Under the pieces are notes generated by a model that saw nothing but the letters and a program-made list of their open reading frames with translations, did not search any database and was not told where the DNA came from. The translations under genes and the position numbers were made by a program. A stretch of DNA of 64,000 nucleotides from Diabrotica undecimpunctata (taxonomy: Eukaryota > Arthropoda > Insecta > Coleoptera > Chrysomelidae), in contig NC_092807.1 in NCBI RefSeq assembly GCF_040954645.1, positions 50,166,991 to 50,230,990 on the forward strand. Direction: 5' to 3'. This document shows positions 22,821-33,499 of the stretch, piece by piece (the first letter of the stretch is position 1; every line of letters begins with the position of its first letter).

Positions 22821-23886
22821 AATATTCGCTATCTAGCGAACAGACATTTTAGAGTTAAACAAGAAGATGCATACACTGATCTCAAGGATATTGAAGCAGG
22901 TGTTCCACAAGGGAGTGTATTGGGTCTAGTCCTATACCTAATATACACGTGTGATATACCTGAACTAGAAGACGACACCATAGCTACCTTCGCAGATGAC
23001 ACTGCTGTCTTAGCGGTAAGTAACACCGTCGAAGAAGCTACAGAAAAACTACAAAATTCAATAAATAAAATCCATGAATGGATCAAAAAATGGAAAATTA
23101 AGCTGAATGAGAATAAATCAGTCCATATAAATTTTACCAATAAAAGAATTAATAATATTCCAATTAGAATAAATGATGTCCAAGTGCCTATTGCAACATC
23201 AGCAAAGTACTTGGGGATCACTCTTGATGCGAAACTTCGCTGGAAAGCTCACGTGAAGAAGAAAAGAGAAGAACTAGGCATCCGCTACAAGAAAATGTAT
23301 TGGTTAATGGGAAGACATTCCTCTCTATCCATAAATAATTAACTCCTAATCTATAAACAAATACTGAGACCAGTATGGACCTATGGCTGCCAACTCTGGG
23401 GCTGTGCCAAGCCTAGTAACATCAAAGTAATCCAGATATTCCAGAATAAAGTGCTGAGGAACATCGTAGATGCGCCCTGGTACGTTAGGAACAACGACCT
23501 TCACCGGGACCTCAAGATGGGAGACGTCAATCAGATAATCAAGAAATTTGCAGGGAGCCATGAACAACGACTCCATCATCATGTAAACGTCGAGGCTATC
23601 CAGCTCCTCGACAATACGAACCTAGAGAGAAAGCTCAAATGAACAAAGCCTTTTGAACTGGTATAATGAGTGAGTGAAAAGCAGAGTAAAGTGTTGTGCA
23701 AGTATGCATGCTAAATTTAATGCTAGTTATTAGAAATAATAGGAAAGATACTACTGAGTAGACACCTAATTTTAAGATTTCATTAGTAATTTAAGTTAGA
23801 AACAAATTGATAATTGGTCTTACTGACCAGATTTTAATGTAAGTACACTTCTGTGTCTTTAGTAAAAAAAAAAAAAAATATTCGCT
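22821..23886 (+). mobile_element. Young 5'-truncated jockey-like LINE with 10-bp duplication
   Basis: The direct repeat AATATTCGCT flanks it at 22821-22830 and 23877-23886. The element (22831-23876) ends in a poly(A) run at about 23863-23876. One frame from 22833 runs YLANRHFRVKQEDAY, IEAGVPQGSVLG, ATFADDTAVLA (catalytic FADD intact), ATSAKYLGITLDAKLRWKAH, QILRPVWTYGCQLWG and VLRNIVDAPWYVRN. A single in-frame TAA at 23340-23342 stands where an AAA Lys codon fits. The natural stop is at 23640-23642. It lies in the ephrin intron, antisense to the gene. Confidence 0.88.
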
Positions 23887-23887
23887 G

Positions 23888-25112
23888 ATCACATTGTAAT
23901 GTCACACTTATTAAAAATATTTTTAAAGATTATACATGCAAGACTATTCAAAAAGTGATTGAGACTATTAAAAAAGTGATTCAACGAGTAATACAGCTGG
24001 ACTTTCGGAACAGTGGAAGCTCTGTATAGTTTCACACCTCTTGCCCAAAAATGTCGAGACTAACAAAAAAATCTTTTCGTTGCGTTTATAGACTATGAGA
24101 AAGCTTTTGACAAAGTTAAACATAACATTCTCATGGAACGTCTAAAGAGAAAAGGACTCGATAAAAATGGCATTAATATAGTGAGAAACCTCTATTGGAA
24201 CCAACAGGCTGTGGTAACATTAGATCGAAATAGCACGGATGCGCAACAGATAAGTATAGGAGTGAGACAGGGCTGTGTACATTCACCATTACTATTTAAT
24301 ATATATTCCGAAGAGTTATTTACGCAAGTACTTGAAAACTGTACAGAAGGGATCAAGATAAATGGTGAAAATATAAATAACATACGTTATGCTGACGATA
24401 CAGTCATTATCGCTGAAAGTGAGACAGACCAGAAGACGTTACTGAACACAATTTGTGATACTGGAGAATAGTCTGGTTTAACAATAAACATAAGGAAAAC
24501 AAAAACCGTGGTTATCAGTAAGAGGGGCAAAGTCATTACAAGGATCCAGATAAAAAATGAAGATATTGATCAAGTGGACAAAATGAAATCCTTAAGAGTC
24601 TGGATTACGGAAGATCTGAAACCGAAATCAGAAATTCGCTCAAGAATAGAGGAATAAAAAGCAGCCTTTTTGAAGATGAGGAAATTTCTGAGTAACCAAA
24701 GGCTCAATCTGCAAATCCGATATCGGATGGTAAAATGTTATATCCACTCTATTCGTATTTATGGTGTCGAAGCCTGGATTGTTAATGTTGACTTAATGAG
24801 AAAACTGGAAGCTTTTCAGATGTGGCTTTTTAGGAGAATTTTTAAGATACCATGGACCGATCATATTACGAACGAAATGGTGTGGCACAGAATGGGAAGA
24901 GACAGAGCTTTTGACCACCATTAAAAAGCGAAAGACAGCATATTTGAGGCACATACTTAGAAATGATAAGTACGAGTTGTTGCAGCTGATGAAGGGTAAA
25001 GTCGAAGGAAAAAGGGGTCCTGGTAGACGACAAATATCCTGACATTTGCAACTGGACCGGGTTAAGCACACATACGCTCCTTTTCATTAGTGGAGATGGC
25101 ACTAGAAGAAGA
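23888..25112 (+). pseudogene. LINE (GAAGAAG-tail family), reverse transcriptase to 3' end
   Basis: Blocks in order: an IIHARLFKK-like stretch, FVAFIDYEKAFDKVKHNIL, GINIVRNLYWNQ, IGVRQGCVHSPLLFNIYSEE, NINNIRYADDTVIIAES (YADD intact), SGLTINIRKTKTVVISKRG, VKCYIHSIRIYGVEAW, RRIFKIPWTDHITNE and a frame-shifted LLQLMMKGKVEGKRGPGRRQ. Stops at 24469 and 24655 and a frameshift near 24920 kill it. The 3' tail is AGAAGAAGAAGATGATG at 25097-25112. The jockey copy at 22831 inserted close to its left end. Confidence 0.78.
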
Positions 25113-25152
25113 AGATGATGAAATTGTTCGATTTCCTATAATTTGTACAACC

Positions 25153-26092
25153 TAATGTACACGTTGAACAAGATGCATGATGCATGCATCTTGTTCAACA
25201 TCGTACTCGAGAAAATACTGAGGGACACAACAGTCAATACACGAGGAACAATCATTAATTAAGCGTGCAAATACTAGCATTTGCAGATGATGTTGACATA
25301 ATCGCAAGATCAAGAAGAGAAATGATAGAGGCATACAACCAAATAGAACGAGCTGCACAAAATAGTGGTCTTAAAATCAATCAGACCAAAACAAAATATA
25401 TGCAGGTAAGTAAAAACGCAGAAAGAAGGCAGCCACAAAATATAACAATAGGAGAATACAACATAGAGGGGGTAAAAAACTTTATATACTTGGGATCCCT
25501 AGTCACGTCTGATAATAACGTTACGGAGGAAGTGAAGAGGCGAATATTTATTGCAAATAAATGTTACCATGGCTTAATTAGACACCTAAGATCAGATAAC
25601 GTCGCAAGAAAGACAAAATGCCAAATATATAAAACCCTACTCACATATGGCTCAGAAACCTGGACACTCACTAAAAGAGAGGAAACGTTGTTAGCCACCT
25701 TCGAAAGAAAAATCTTGCGACACATATATAAGGGCACAAAAGAAAACGGAATATGGCGAAGACGATACAACTCTGAACTATACAAAATATACCAGGATCT
25801 GGATATTATAACATTCATTAAAATAGGACGGCTGCGTTGGATAGGACATGTAGAAAGAATGGAAGAAGGCGAAATACCAAACAAAATATTCAAACAGATG
25901 CCAGTAGGAAAAAGAACAAGAGGAAGACCGAAACTGAGATACTTAGAACAAATAGAAAATGATATAACAACCTTAAAAATAAAAAACTGGAGAAAAAAAG
26001 CAGAAACAGATCAGAATGGAGAAGAATCCTGAAACAGGCCAAGACCCAAAAAGGGTTGTCGAGCCAGTGATGATGATGATAATGTACACGTT
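25153..26092 (+). mobile_element. RTE-type LINE with 13-bp duplication and snap-back 5' end
   Basis: The direct repeat TAATGTACACGTT lies at 25153-25165 and 26080-26092. The element (25166-26079) is 5'-truncated in motif B (CILFNIVLEKILRD). A one-base deletion near 25258 separates this from the long frame 25265-26032: LAFADDVDIIARSRREMIEA, GLKINQTKTKYMQVS, NFIYLGSLVTSDNN, LLTYGSETWTLTKREE, RLRWIGHVERMEEGE and RTRGRPKLRYLEQ. A frameshift near 26010 moves the true end (EWRRILKQAKTQKGLSSQ) to another frame. The 3' end is a (TGA)n tail overlapping the stop codon. The 5' end is a perfect hairpin. Confidence 0.88.
25163..25199. repeat. Perfect hairpin at the 5' end of the RTE copy
   Basis: GTTGAACAAGATGCAT (25163-25178) and ATGCATCTTGTTCAAC (25184-25199) are exact reverse complements with a 5-base loop. 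The right arm is sense coding sequence of the element; the left arm is its inverted copy, with its first GTT shared with the target-site duplication. Confidence 0.95.
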
Positions 26093-26099
26093 TTCTCAA

Positions 26100-26716
26100 A
26101 GTTTATTAAAATAGAAAACTTAACTTATGACAAATTTCGTAATGAGCAGAAATATAACTACTATTGACAATAATGTCATACAACAAACAGACACGTACAA
26201 AAGAATATAGTCCAGTCGTCACAGAGATTTTGACCTCTAAAAATCATAAGAACAAGTTGAATATTGCTAAGAATGTAAATGTTGAGACCCCAAAAGAAAG
26301 GAAAACAAGTTTACCACTCCTACACTCCGGTTTCACCCCAAACCCCCCCTCTAGCTGAGAAAAAGAAAAAATCGATTTACCATCCATACCATAATGACTG
26401 TGGCCATCTTCTAACGCCGAGACAATTCTTGTCGTCAAAACCTATGCTCATTGCAATACACTGACAGTGGCAACACTACACAAACAGTAATTTTTAATTG
26501 ACGTTTAAACCACAAAAACAAAAATTATGCTGATAATGGTTATTACGAATTAGGTTAAGGGGTCCGTTTTACCTCAAACACTTATAGAAACAGCAACAAC
26601 AATTTTTTTCAAGCAATCCTTTAGTAAATTATGTTACAACTGAAAATAGTTAAAAAAGAATAATAATTTCTAAAATAAATTCAAATTATGGGGTGACCGT
26701 AATTTTATGCCAGGCA

Positions 26717-26717
<1 letters not shown>
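26100..26717. other. Unassigned intronic DNA
   Basis: Two overlapping plus-strand frames at 26164-26358 and 26279-26464 carry basic and proline-rich sequence (TPKERKTSLPLLHSGF). I do not recognise them; they may be a transposon remnant or chance. Confidence 0.3.

Positions 26718-26770
<53 letters not shown>
26718..26770. repeat. (TA)n microsatellite, likely LINE tail
   Basis: About 53 bp of AT dinucleotide about 75 bp beyond the stop codon of the minus-strand LINE at 26845-27540, in the 3' direction of that element. Confidence 0.95.
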
Positions 26771-26777
<7 letters not shown>

Positions 26778-27540
26778 TTGAATTTTTGCGCAGGTTATTA
26801 TAGGAGATCATATTATATATATTTAGAGATTCTACAGTATTCACTGCCTTCCCTCACTCAACCGTTTCCATCCCTCTCTGTTGTCCCATTCTCCATCGTT
26901 TAGGCCTCTCTTACTCATGGCGACGTCTACTTCGTTCCTCCAGGATTTTCGGGGTCGTCCTCTTTTCCTCCTTCCTATGGGGCTCCATTCGGTTATTATC
27001 TTTATCCATCTGCTGTCGCTATTTATTCTTACATGTCCATACCACTTTAGTCTTTTTTGTTCTATATATGTTAGTATGTCTGTTTCTATTGATGTTCTTT
27101 GCTTTATTTCGTCATTACTTCTCCTATCCATTCTTGTTACTCTGCAGCATCTTCGCAGGCATTCTATCTCTGTTGCTACTATCTTACTACTGTTTTTTCT
27201 ATTTATGATCCAATTTTCAGCCCCATAATTATGTCATAATACTTCGCACTAATGTTTTATAAATCTGTGTTTTTGTCTTTATCTTTAGGTGTCTATCCCA
27301 CCATATTTTAGTTAGAGTTAGGTTGTCGGATTGCTGTTCTAGTTTGTCCTAATCTTTGTGTAATTTCTTCCTTTGTTGTTGCCTTTTTCGTGATTATAAA
27401 CCCCAAGTATTTGAATTTATCCTTTCCTTTGATTGTTACGTTGTCATCAATCTTGTAGATAGGTACTCTGTTTTCGCGAGGTTAATATCTAGGCCAGCCT
27501 TCTGGCCATAAGTTATATTAACTTATTCTTATATAACTCT
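26771..27540 (-). pseudogene. LINE of the (TA)n-tail family, 3' third
   Basis: Minus-strand remains in order: KAGLDINLAKTEYL, a KYLG-like block, LWWDRHLKIKTKTQIYKTLV, a YGAENW-like block, then the open frame 27131-26841: DRRSNDEIKQRTSIETDILT, LKWYGHVRINSDSRW, GRRKRGRPRKSWRNEVDVAM and DGEWDNREGWKRLSEGRQ. It is homologous to the C-terminus of the intact copy at 46904-49261 (MSSRDLTEEQWNDRNSWKL). A short 3' UTR (TACTGTAGAATCTC) leads to the (TA)n tract. Confidence 0.72.
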
Positions 27541-27544
27541 GCCT

Positions 27545-27984
27545 GGATTGGTATGGGGTGAATTGAGTAGCTCTATAACCGATGCAGCCGGTCTCAAGCC
27601 CGGATAAAAAAGGAGGGATAGAGGAGTAACACCTCTAAAAAAACCAGGGTTCAGCTGACCCGGCTGATAGCACCCTGTGAGGGTCCCTGCCTGGGGTACA
27701 GGTGAAAACCGGTCAACGGTCTCGAGAGCAGAGGATGGCTGAAAAAGTCACAATGGTCGAGAGGGCGGAAGAACTCAAAGAAAGGAAAAGGTCCTCCAAA
27801 CGGGGGTTGTGGCGTTAGGAATTACCAACCTAACACACAGAAAAACATAAGGGTAAGAAGCCAAATACTGAAACATATCCCCGGGTGGAAATCCACACCT
27901 CTGATAGAGGCAGTCCCATCGGATATAGGGGGGGGGGGGGAGGAGATTATTGGTCCTATATTTGTAGATGGTATTAAGCATGCT
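27545..27984 (+). other. GC-richer block resembling a LINE 5' untranslated region
   Basis: Contains GATGCAGCCGGTCTCAAGCC, AGGGAGGGATAGAGGAG-like text, a 'CCTGTGAGGGTCCCTGCCTG' stretch and a 12-base G run at 27929-27940. Composition and the 'accggtctcaagcccgg' phrase recall 5' leaders of insect LINEs. No endonuclease frame follows. Assignment is by impression. Confidence 0.3.
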
Positions 27985-28392
27985 AATAGACGATGTTCTT
28001 CCTCAGTTGGCTAACTTATATCCCAATCCAATAGATCGACCCTACCGCATGAAACTGTCTGGTTCCAGCAGGACGGTGCAACACCCCATTATGCTTTAAT
28101 GATGAGAAATTACTTGAATGAAATCTTCAATAAATGGATTGGACGAACGGGTACTATTGAGTGGCCAGCTAGGTCGCCAGATATTACGCCTTTGGATTTT
28201 TTTCTGTGTAGTTATCTCAAGAACAAAGTATATGCAACACAACCAACTAGCATTGAAGACCTCAAAGAAAGGATAACTACAGAAATACGGAATATTTCAC
28301 CTCAAACTTTAAACAAAGTTCGGGACGAGTTTTATAGGAGACTGTGTTATTGCCAACAACAAGGTGGAGAACATTTTGAGCATTTATTTTAA
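27985..28392 (+). pseudogene. Mariner/Tc1-type transposase, C-terminal part
   Basis: Near 27988 MLIDDVLPQLANLYP is readable, then, after a frameshift, VWFQQDGATPHYALMMRNYL, TIEWPARSPDITPLDFFL and YLKNKVYATQPTSIEDLKER, up to the stop at 28390. The QQDGATPH Asp and the SPD Asp are the second and third catalytic residues of the superfamily, about 35 residues apart by hand count. The N-terminal DNA-binding half and the first Asp are absent, so it cannot be active. Terminal repeats were not found. Confidence 0.82.
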
Positions 28393-29505
28393 TGTAATCC
28401 AATCAATTACCTCGGGTATTCTATGATTTAATTGTCTTGAAGAAAATTATACTTAATTTCAAAATTTCACCTTGTATTATTCATTATAGACCCTACATGA
28501 TATAGTTCGTTGAGATCAGGTTGTTAAGGAGCTTTTAAAAACATAAAAATATAAAGGATGTTTCTGTTAAAATACAGATTATGGACTATTATGGAGATTA
28601 TGGACTAGGCCAGACTTGCGTGGAATCACACTGTACATTCAAATTTATGTTTAAAAAGCGCACATTTAAATTTAAAAGTTAAGGTATCTCAACGTTTTTT
28701 ATTATTTTTTAGAATAAGGACACAAACAATTTTATTCCATAAGTGGTTTCTACACTGTATCTATAGCGTCTTTGTAAACGTGCTTATTAATCAACATTTA
28801 ATTATACTGTAATGTTAATAATGTACAGTATTTACTATATTCAAAGATAACAATTAAAAAATCTACTTTTTATTATTAACCTTAAAACTTTTTTGTTACA
28901 AAAGCAAAAGAACTTAATAAAGAGTTTCTAAAATTACATACTTTTTCCGTACCGCTTTGATCCAAAGATACATTATAATTAAAACTAATTCCTATGTTTA
29001 ATACATTAAATATTCATTATATTATATTGACTTTCTGCATTTTCAATGGAAAAAAATTGTAAGCTCTTTTGTAGGCCACATTTAAAAAATTCATCGGTCA
29101 AGCAGTGACAATATTGATTTATCCATCCCCTTCCTAGCTAGTGAATGACTTTTTGTAATAGAGGCCATAAATATAAATCAGTTCTTTATCTCGATACCCT
29201 TCGCATATTATTTATAATTTTATTCTTGTAAAATTACTAATTGTATAAAATGCGGAAAACACTCACTAACAGAATACACAATAAAAACAAAATATAGAAT
29301 AAAACTATTACATAAAAATCTTCCATAACAATCCAAACATAACAAGAAATGTTTTGATTTTTAATTATGTAAAGTAAACCATAAAAAGAAACTAAGTAAA
29401 CCATTTTCTCTATCTATAATAATTTTACTTACGTACTTTTTATGTTATACATAGTAGTATATTAATATAAAGTAATCGTAGTATCCTATATGGCAGGACT
29501 TACCA
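28393..29505. other. AT-rich intronic DNA, nothing recognised
   Basis: No supported frame. At 28565-28615 the phrase GATTATGGACTA occurs twice as a tiny tandem duplication. Confidence 0.45.
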
Positions 29506-29509
29506 AACT

Positions 29510-29950
29510 TATTTGTACTGTGGTGCCCTTGGGACATTTTTGGACAGGCCCCAAATATACTTAGCAATTTTAGTACTCGCCTAGTAGCAGCTTATCAGAA
29601 AAACACTATTTGGACATTTATAATTTCTATTAGAAAATAAGAACAAAATCAAAACATATGCATAAAAATAAAAAGAGATATTTATCCAACTGGCTAATGA
29701 GAGCATGTGCTTGCATTTCTGAGCATAGCTTCTGAAACCGGGGCTCCAATTTGGAAACCGCCACTTTCATTTCTTTCTCACGTCTATTTTTGACCTGTAC
29801 TTGTTCTTTATTATTGTAACTACAGAAAAGGCTGTTTCGAATAAATAAGAAGTCGCAAATGATAATAATGCCTGTTGCAGTGCTGATGGCACGATATTCA
29901 TCAGTCATCAACAGTTTGTCCTTGTCGTATTGTAGCTTTAGGCTAAAAAA
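29510..29950 (-). pseudogene. hAT-type (ZBED-like) transposase C-terminal remnant
   Basis: Minus-strand frame 29911-29630 contains MKVAVSKLEPRFQKLCSEMQ, fitting the 'R-AVSKTEPRI-KL-SEMQAQ' end of hAT/ZBED5-like proteins, and NNKEQVQVKNRR, which fits the preceding 'IK-K-RNRLN' block. Upstream remains (LQYDKDKLLMTDEYRAIS) fit less clearly. The dimerisation core is scrambled and the DDE residues are absent. Confidence 0.5.
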
Positions 29951-30170
29951 AGTACGTATGACATATAAAACAAAATGCTGTTTTGTACTGGCCTTTTGAC
30001 AAAAAAAATCTTTTTAATATTTACAACAAATTAAAAGGTGTAAGGTAAAATAGGTCGATGTAGATATTCCACAAAATACATTGACCAGATGGTTGGATTA
30101 GATTCGGTTAGATAGAAAGTTGAAAAATATTAAGATACGTAAAGTTTATTATGATAGAACGATACCTGAA

Positions 30171-30395
30171 TCAATTAATTAGGTAAGGTAAGTCCCTATC
30201 GTTTGTATGTATCAGTATTATAAACGATATTTATAAAACAACCAAAATGTCAAAGTTGGTAGCAACATTGTGTATCAATTAATTGGGTAAGGTAAGTCCC
30301 TATCGTTTGTAGGTATTAATATTATAAACGATATTTATAATACATCCAAAATGTCAATGTTGGTAGCAGCTGTCACTGTGACAGCGGCTACCAAC
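30171..30395. repeat. 104-bp tandem duplication ending in an 18-bp-arm hairpin
   Basis: TCAATTAATT at 30171 and 30275 start two direct copies, each holding GGTAAGGTAAGTCCCTATCG and AAACGATATTTATAA. The second copy runs into a hairpin: GTTGGTAGCAGCTGTCAC (30359-30376) and GTGACAGCGGCTACCAAC (30378-30395), one mismatch, one-base spacer. The gypsy-like coding remains begin just after it. Confidence 0.8.
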
Positions 30396-30414
30396 TACTG
30401 CTAGCTCTTATAGG

Positions 30415-31094
30415 TCAGGACAATCATGTTTTTTTTGTGGTGGGCCAATACATCGAAGGAAAAACTGTTCTGCCCGGGAATCTATCTGCAAATTCTGTAA
30501 TAAAAAGTGGCACTTTGCAAAGGTGTACTGCTCCAAGAGCACTAGTGCACCTGGCGATGTTTTTGAAGGCTACGATAACTTCACAACCTGCATTATTGCT
30601 GCTATTCCTGCTTTATTGAAGAAAGCTATAGTGCCTGAATTTATAAAAGATCTTCGTGCTGATGCCCTTATAGATACTGGTAGCTCTGTCAGTTTTATTA
30701 ACAACTACTTCGCTAATCTGTCCAAACTCCCTAGGAAGCCATGTACATGGACTATTTCTATTTCCGTGGCCGTTTCTATTATCGCATACCTCTCAAGGTA
30801 AAGGTGTGACTACTCAAAATATTAAGAATGGTGACCACTCCTATTATTAATTTACTTATAGTTAAAAATCTCTGTGCTGATATGATTATTATATTTAAGT
30901 ATGTAGTGTAGTTGAAGCCTCAGTTCTTGTAGTTCCTCTGTTTTATAACCCGACTTTAAATTGTAAACCTATTGCAGTAAGATCAGGCAAGCACAGTGAT
31001 GAAGATCAGATTTTTATCAAAAATGAGGTGAAAAAGCTTTTAAATGATGGCAATATTGAAGAAAGTCAATCCCTTTGGAGAGCGCAAGTCCTTA
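30415..31094 (+). pseudogene. Gypsy-like LTR retrotransposon relic, left part
   Basis: Reads two Gag zinc knuckles (CFFCGGPIHRRKNC, then CKFCNKKWHFAK), an aspartic protease box ADALIDTGSSVSFI near 30655, and the start of reverse transcriptase (EVKKLLNDGNIEESQS). Frame breaks occur at 30800 and around 30900. The Harbinger element at 31095-32137 interrupts it inside the reverse-transcriptase start. No LTR was identified. Confidence 0.75.
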
Positions 31095-31258
31095 AGACTT
31101 GTTTACACGAGTAGAGTTGTGAGGAGAGTAGAGTAGCGAGTAGAGTCGACTCTACTCGCTAGTCTACCAAAAATGGCTTGATACCGTTCACACGAGGAGA
31201 GTTACAAGTATAGTACCTATGCTAGTATACTGTGAAGTAGGTGTTTGTTTAGTACAAA

Positions 31259-31410
31259 ATGAATTCAAGAAAAAGAAAATTGATTCAAAATTGTTTAGCT
31301 ACTGTTGCAAATGCATTTGTAACTGAGGTCGCTTTGTAACAAAGAAAAGAGTGGATGAGAGAGTGGCTTAAAAGAAGGAATACACACGGGGCCTCAGTTC
31401 TTTTATCTTG
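31259..31410 (+). pseudogene. Harbinger transposase N-terminus (truncated)
   Basis: From the ATG at 31259 the frame gives MNSRKRKLIQNCLATV, a TAA, then REWLKRRNTHGASVLL. The W--RR---GAS--LL block is the usual start of animal Harbinger transposases. Everything downstream, including the catalytic residues, is missing, joined directly to the end of the opposing gene. Confidence 0.6.
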
Positions 31411-31425
31411 ATAAGAATACATTTT

Positions 31426-31836
31426 TTATTTCTTATTGTATTTTTTATTAACAAGTAATAAAAACCTGTAACTTGCCCGTGAGCCTTCAGTTTTCTTGTT
31501 TCTTTTTGCACCTTTCATGATTGCTTCCATAGGAGTGAACCATTTCACGTTCGGAACGTATACATCGGCTGAACCTGAACCCCATTTTTTTGATTTTTGT
31601 ATTTTTAAACACTCTTGATTATAAGTGCACCTTATATCCTTAATTTTTTGCTTGAGCTCGTTTACTCCAAAGCCCCCTTTTGCCATTCTTTCGACGATTT
31701 CATCCTCCGCAGCTTACCTCATACTTTTATTTCTGTAGTGTACACTACCTAAATTCCATAAACACTGGTATTCGCCATACATCTCTACAAGTTTTAAAGG
31801 GAAAGTGAAATGAAGTTCATCTTCGGTGAACTTCAT
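31426..31836 (-). pseudogene. MADF / Myb-SANT-like accessory protein of the Harbinger
   Basis: Minus-strand frame from the ATG at 31836: MKFTEDELHFTFPLKLVEMY, CLWNLGSVHYRNKSMR, then one in-frame TAA near 31715, then AAEDEIVERMAKGGFGVNEL and KQKIKDIRCTYNQECLKIQK. The spacing of W, Y, R, A and I residues is that of a MADF (Myb/SANT-like) DNA-binding domain. A basic C-terminal part (KGAKRNKKTEGSRASY) follows. Autonomous Harbingers carry such a protein as second gene, needed for nuclear import or DNA binding of the transposase. One stop apart, it looks intact. Confidence 0.75.
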
Positions 31837-32137
31837 TTTCACTATTTACACAAAACACAACTCCAGACGGAATGACAGCGTCCCTATGCACTCTCCTACC
31901 TACTCTACTCTACCAGAATTGACCGCGTTCCATGGGTAGAGTGCGCAGGCAAGTGGATATTTTGGCGGTGGTGGTGGTAGTAGAGTAGAGTTACTTTGCC
32001 ACATGTTGCTAGTCACTCTACTCTACCACGTACTATGCACTCTACTTGCTACTCTACTGCGCTGATCGTTTTTACGGGTAGAGTTACTCTACTCTACCAA
32101 GTACTTGCATCATTACTCTACTCGTGTAAACGGGTCT

Positions 32138-32500
32138 TTATCACTAAAAATGAAACTCACAAGAAGCGCCTTGTCATTGATTACTCTCAAACAATTAATC
32201 GATTCACTCAACTTAATGCCTATCCACTACCAAATATCGAGGAAACGGTGTCTGTGGTAAGACAAAGGTAGAACATGACAAAAATCTTGAGAACTTTCTG
32301 AAAGCCACAGACAAATATGGCTCGACTCTAATCAAAACAAAGAGCAAATCCAATCAAACAGTAATCAACTTACTTGGTTATACTATAGGACCAAACCATG
32401 CCATAAAGCCTGATGCTAGCAGACTACAACTCTTATTAAAAATGCCGATGCCGAAATTCGATGTAAATTCCGGAAAGAACATTACCCACTCTTCGTATGC
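32138..32500 (+). pseudogene. Gypsy-like retrotransposon relic, right part
   Basis: Continues the reverse-transcriptase frame of 30415-31094 with KKRLVIDYSQTINRFTQLNA, then YPLPNIEETVS. An internal deletion near 32265 removes the catalytic palm (no YVDD) and rejoins at EHDKNLENFLKATDKYG, NLLGYTIGPNHAIKPDASRL and LKMPMPK. RNase H and integrase are absent. Confidence 0.7.
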
Positions 32501-33494
32501 AAAAGTTTTCAAGACCTTATAATTGTAAATGAATGAGATATTAACTTCAGAGTATAAACTTATAAAGTTTGTCCCTAACTGTCAAAATTTTTGAAAAAAG
32601 ATGAATAACTCAAAAAATATGAAGTTTTGACCTATGGTACTTCATACAAATTTTATCTAAAATATAATGCAGAATCTAAAGTCGTAAAGCTCGTAGTGAA
32701 ACACCCTGTATATAAAGTATAATAACTTTAACCATTAGCAAGATATTAAAACAAATCCAGTAAATATTTAACGATCAGCCATATACTGCTGAAATAAATA
32801 TCGTTCCAAAAATATCGCATACTTTATGTAATTATCAATTAAACAGTTACTACTTTGCACTTCATTCTCGATGCAGTTTCCGAGGAATAANNNNNNNNNN
32901 NNNNNNNNNNNNNNNNNNNNNNNNNNNNNNNNNNNNNNNNNNNNNNNNNNNNNNNNNNNNNNNNNNNNNNNNNNNNNNNNNNNNNNNNNNAGTAAATAAC
33001 AGCTCAGTTCTAATAGCAAAATATTTTTCCAAAGGCTGGTGCAATTTTACGGCGAACTTAATGCAAATGCTTTTCTTTTTGGCAAAGGATTTTATGTTCC
33101 ACGGTCTACTTCATAATAATGCCATCAAAATCTCGGGATTCTACAGCTACAATAAACTAAGACACTTCTTTCCTAAAAGCAGTAGTTAAATCACTAGTGT
33201 ACAAAACGTTTTTAGTCTACGAGTCTAATTCTGCGGGTAATTTATTATTTATATATTTTATTTTTAATGAAATCGTGGTTTTCAACAATGGTTTTAAAAT
33301 AATTAACCTAACCTGACCTTATTCTACACAGAGTAAATAAATATGTTTTCGAAAAATGAAAACTGAATTTTCGAAATCATGAGGGTCAAAATAATACTTT
33401 CAAATTTTAATTTTATAAAAAAAGAAAATCTAAAAGAACTAAATAAATTTATACATCCCAACCTAACTTATATTACTGGTAGTAGATAGTGAAT
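32501..33494. other. Unassigned DNA with an assembly gap
   Basis: No gene seen. Exactly 100 Ns at 32891-32990 mark a scaffold gap, so distances across it are unknown. CACCCTGTATATAAAG near 32702 is a phrase often seen at DNA-transposon ends, but no partner was found. Confidence 0.6.
32891..32990. other. Assembly gap (100 N)
   Basis: A run of exactly 100 N, the usual placeholder for a gap of unknown size. Any frame drawn across it is meaningless. Confidence 0.99.
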
Positions 33495-33499
33495 TGCAA

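Larger units (their letters stand above)
31092..32140. mobile_element. Non-autonomous PIF/Harbinger element in the gypsy-like relic
   Basis: Element 31095-32137 (1,043 bp) has terminal inverted repeats AGACTTGTTTACACGAGTAG and, as reverse complement of the right end, AGACCCGTTTACACGAGTAG. TTA at 31092-31094 and 32138-32140 is the 3-bp duplication expected for PIF/Harbinger. Removing the element restores the reading frame of the surrounding retrotransposon. Inside are the start of a transposase (plus) and a MADF protein gene (minus), convergent; the DDE part is deleted. Both subterminal regions are dense in ACTCTACTCTACC-type motifs. Confidence 0.9.

Noticed and set aside
32768..33044. Frames crossing the N gap
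   Set aside because: They contain 34 unknown residues and are produced by the gap.
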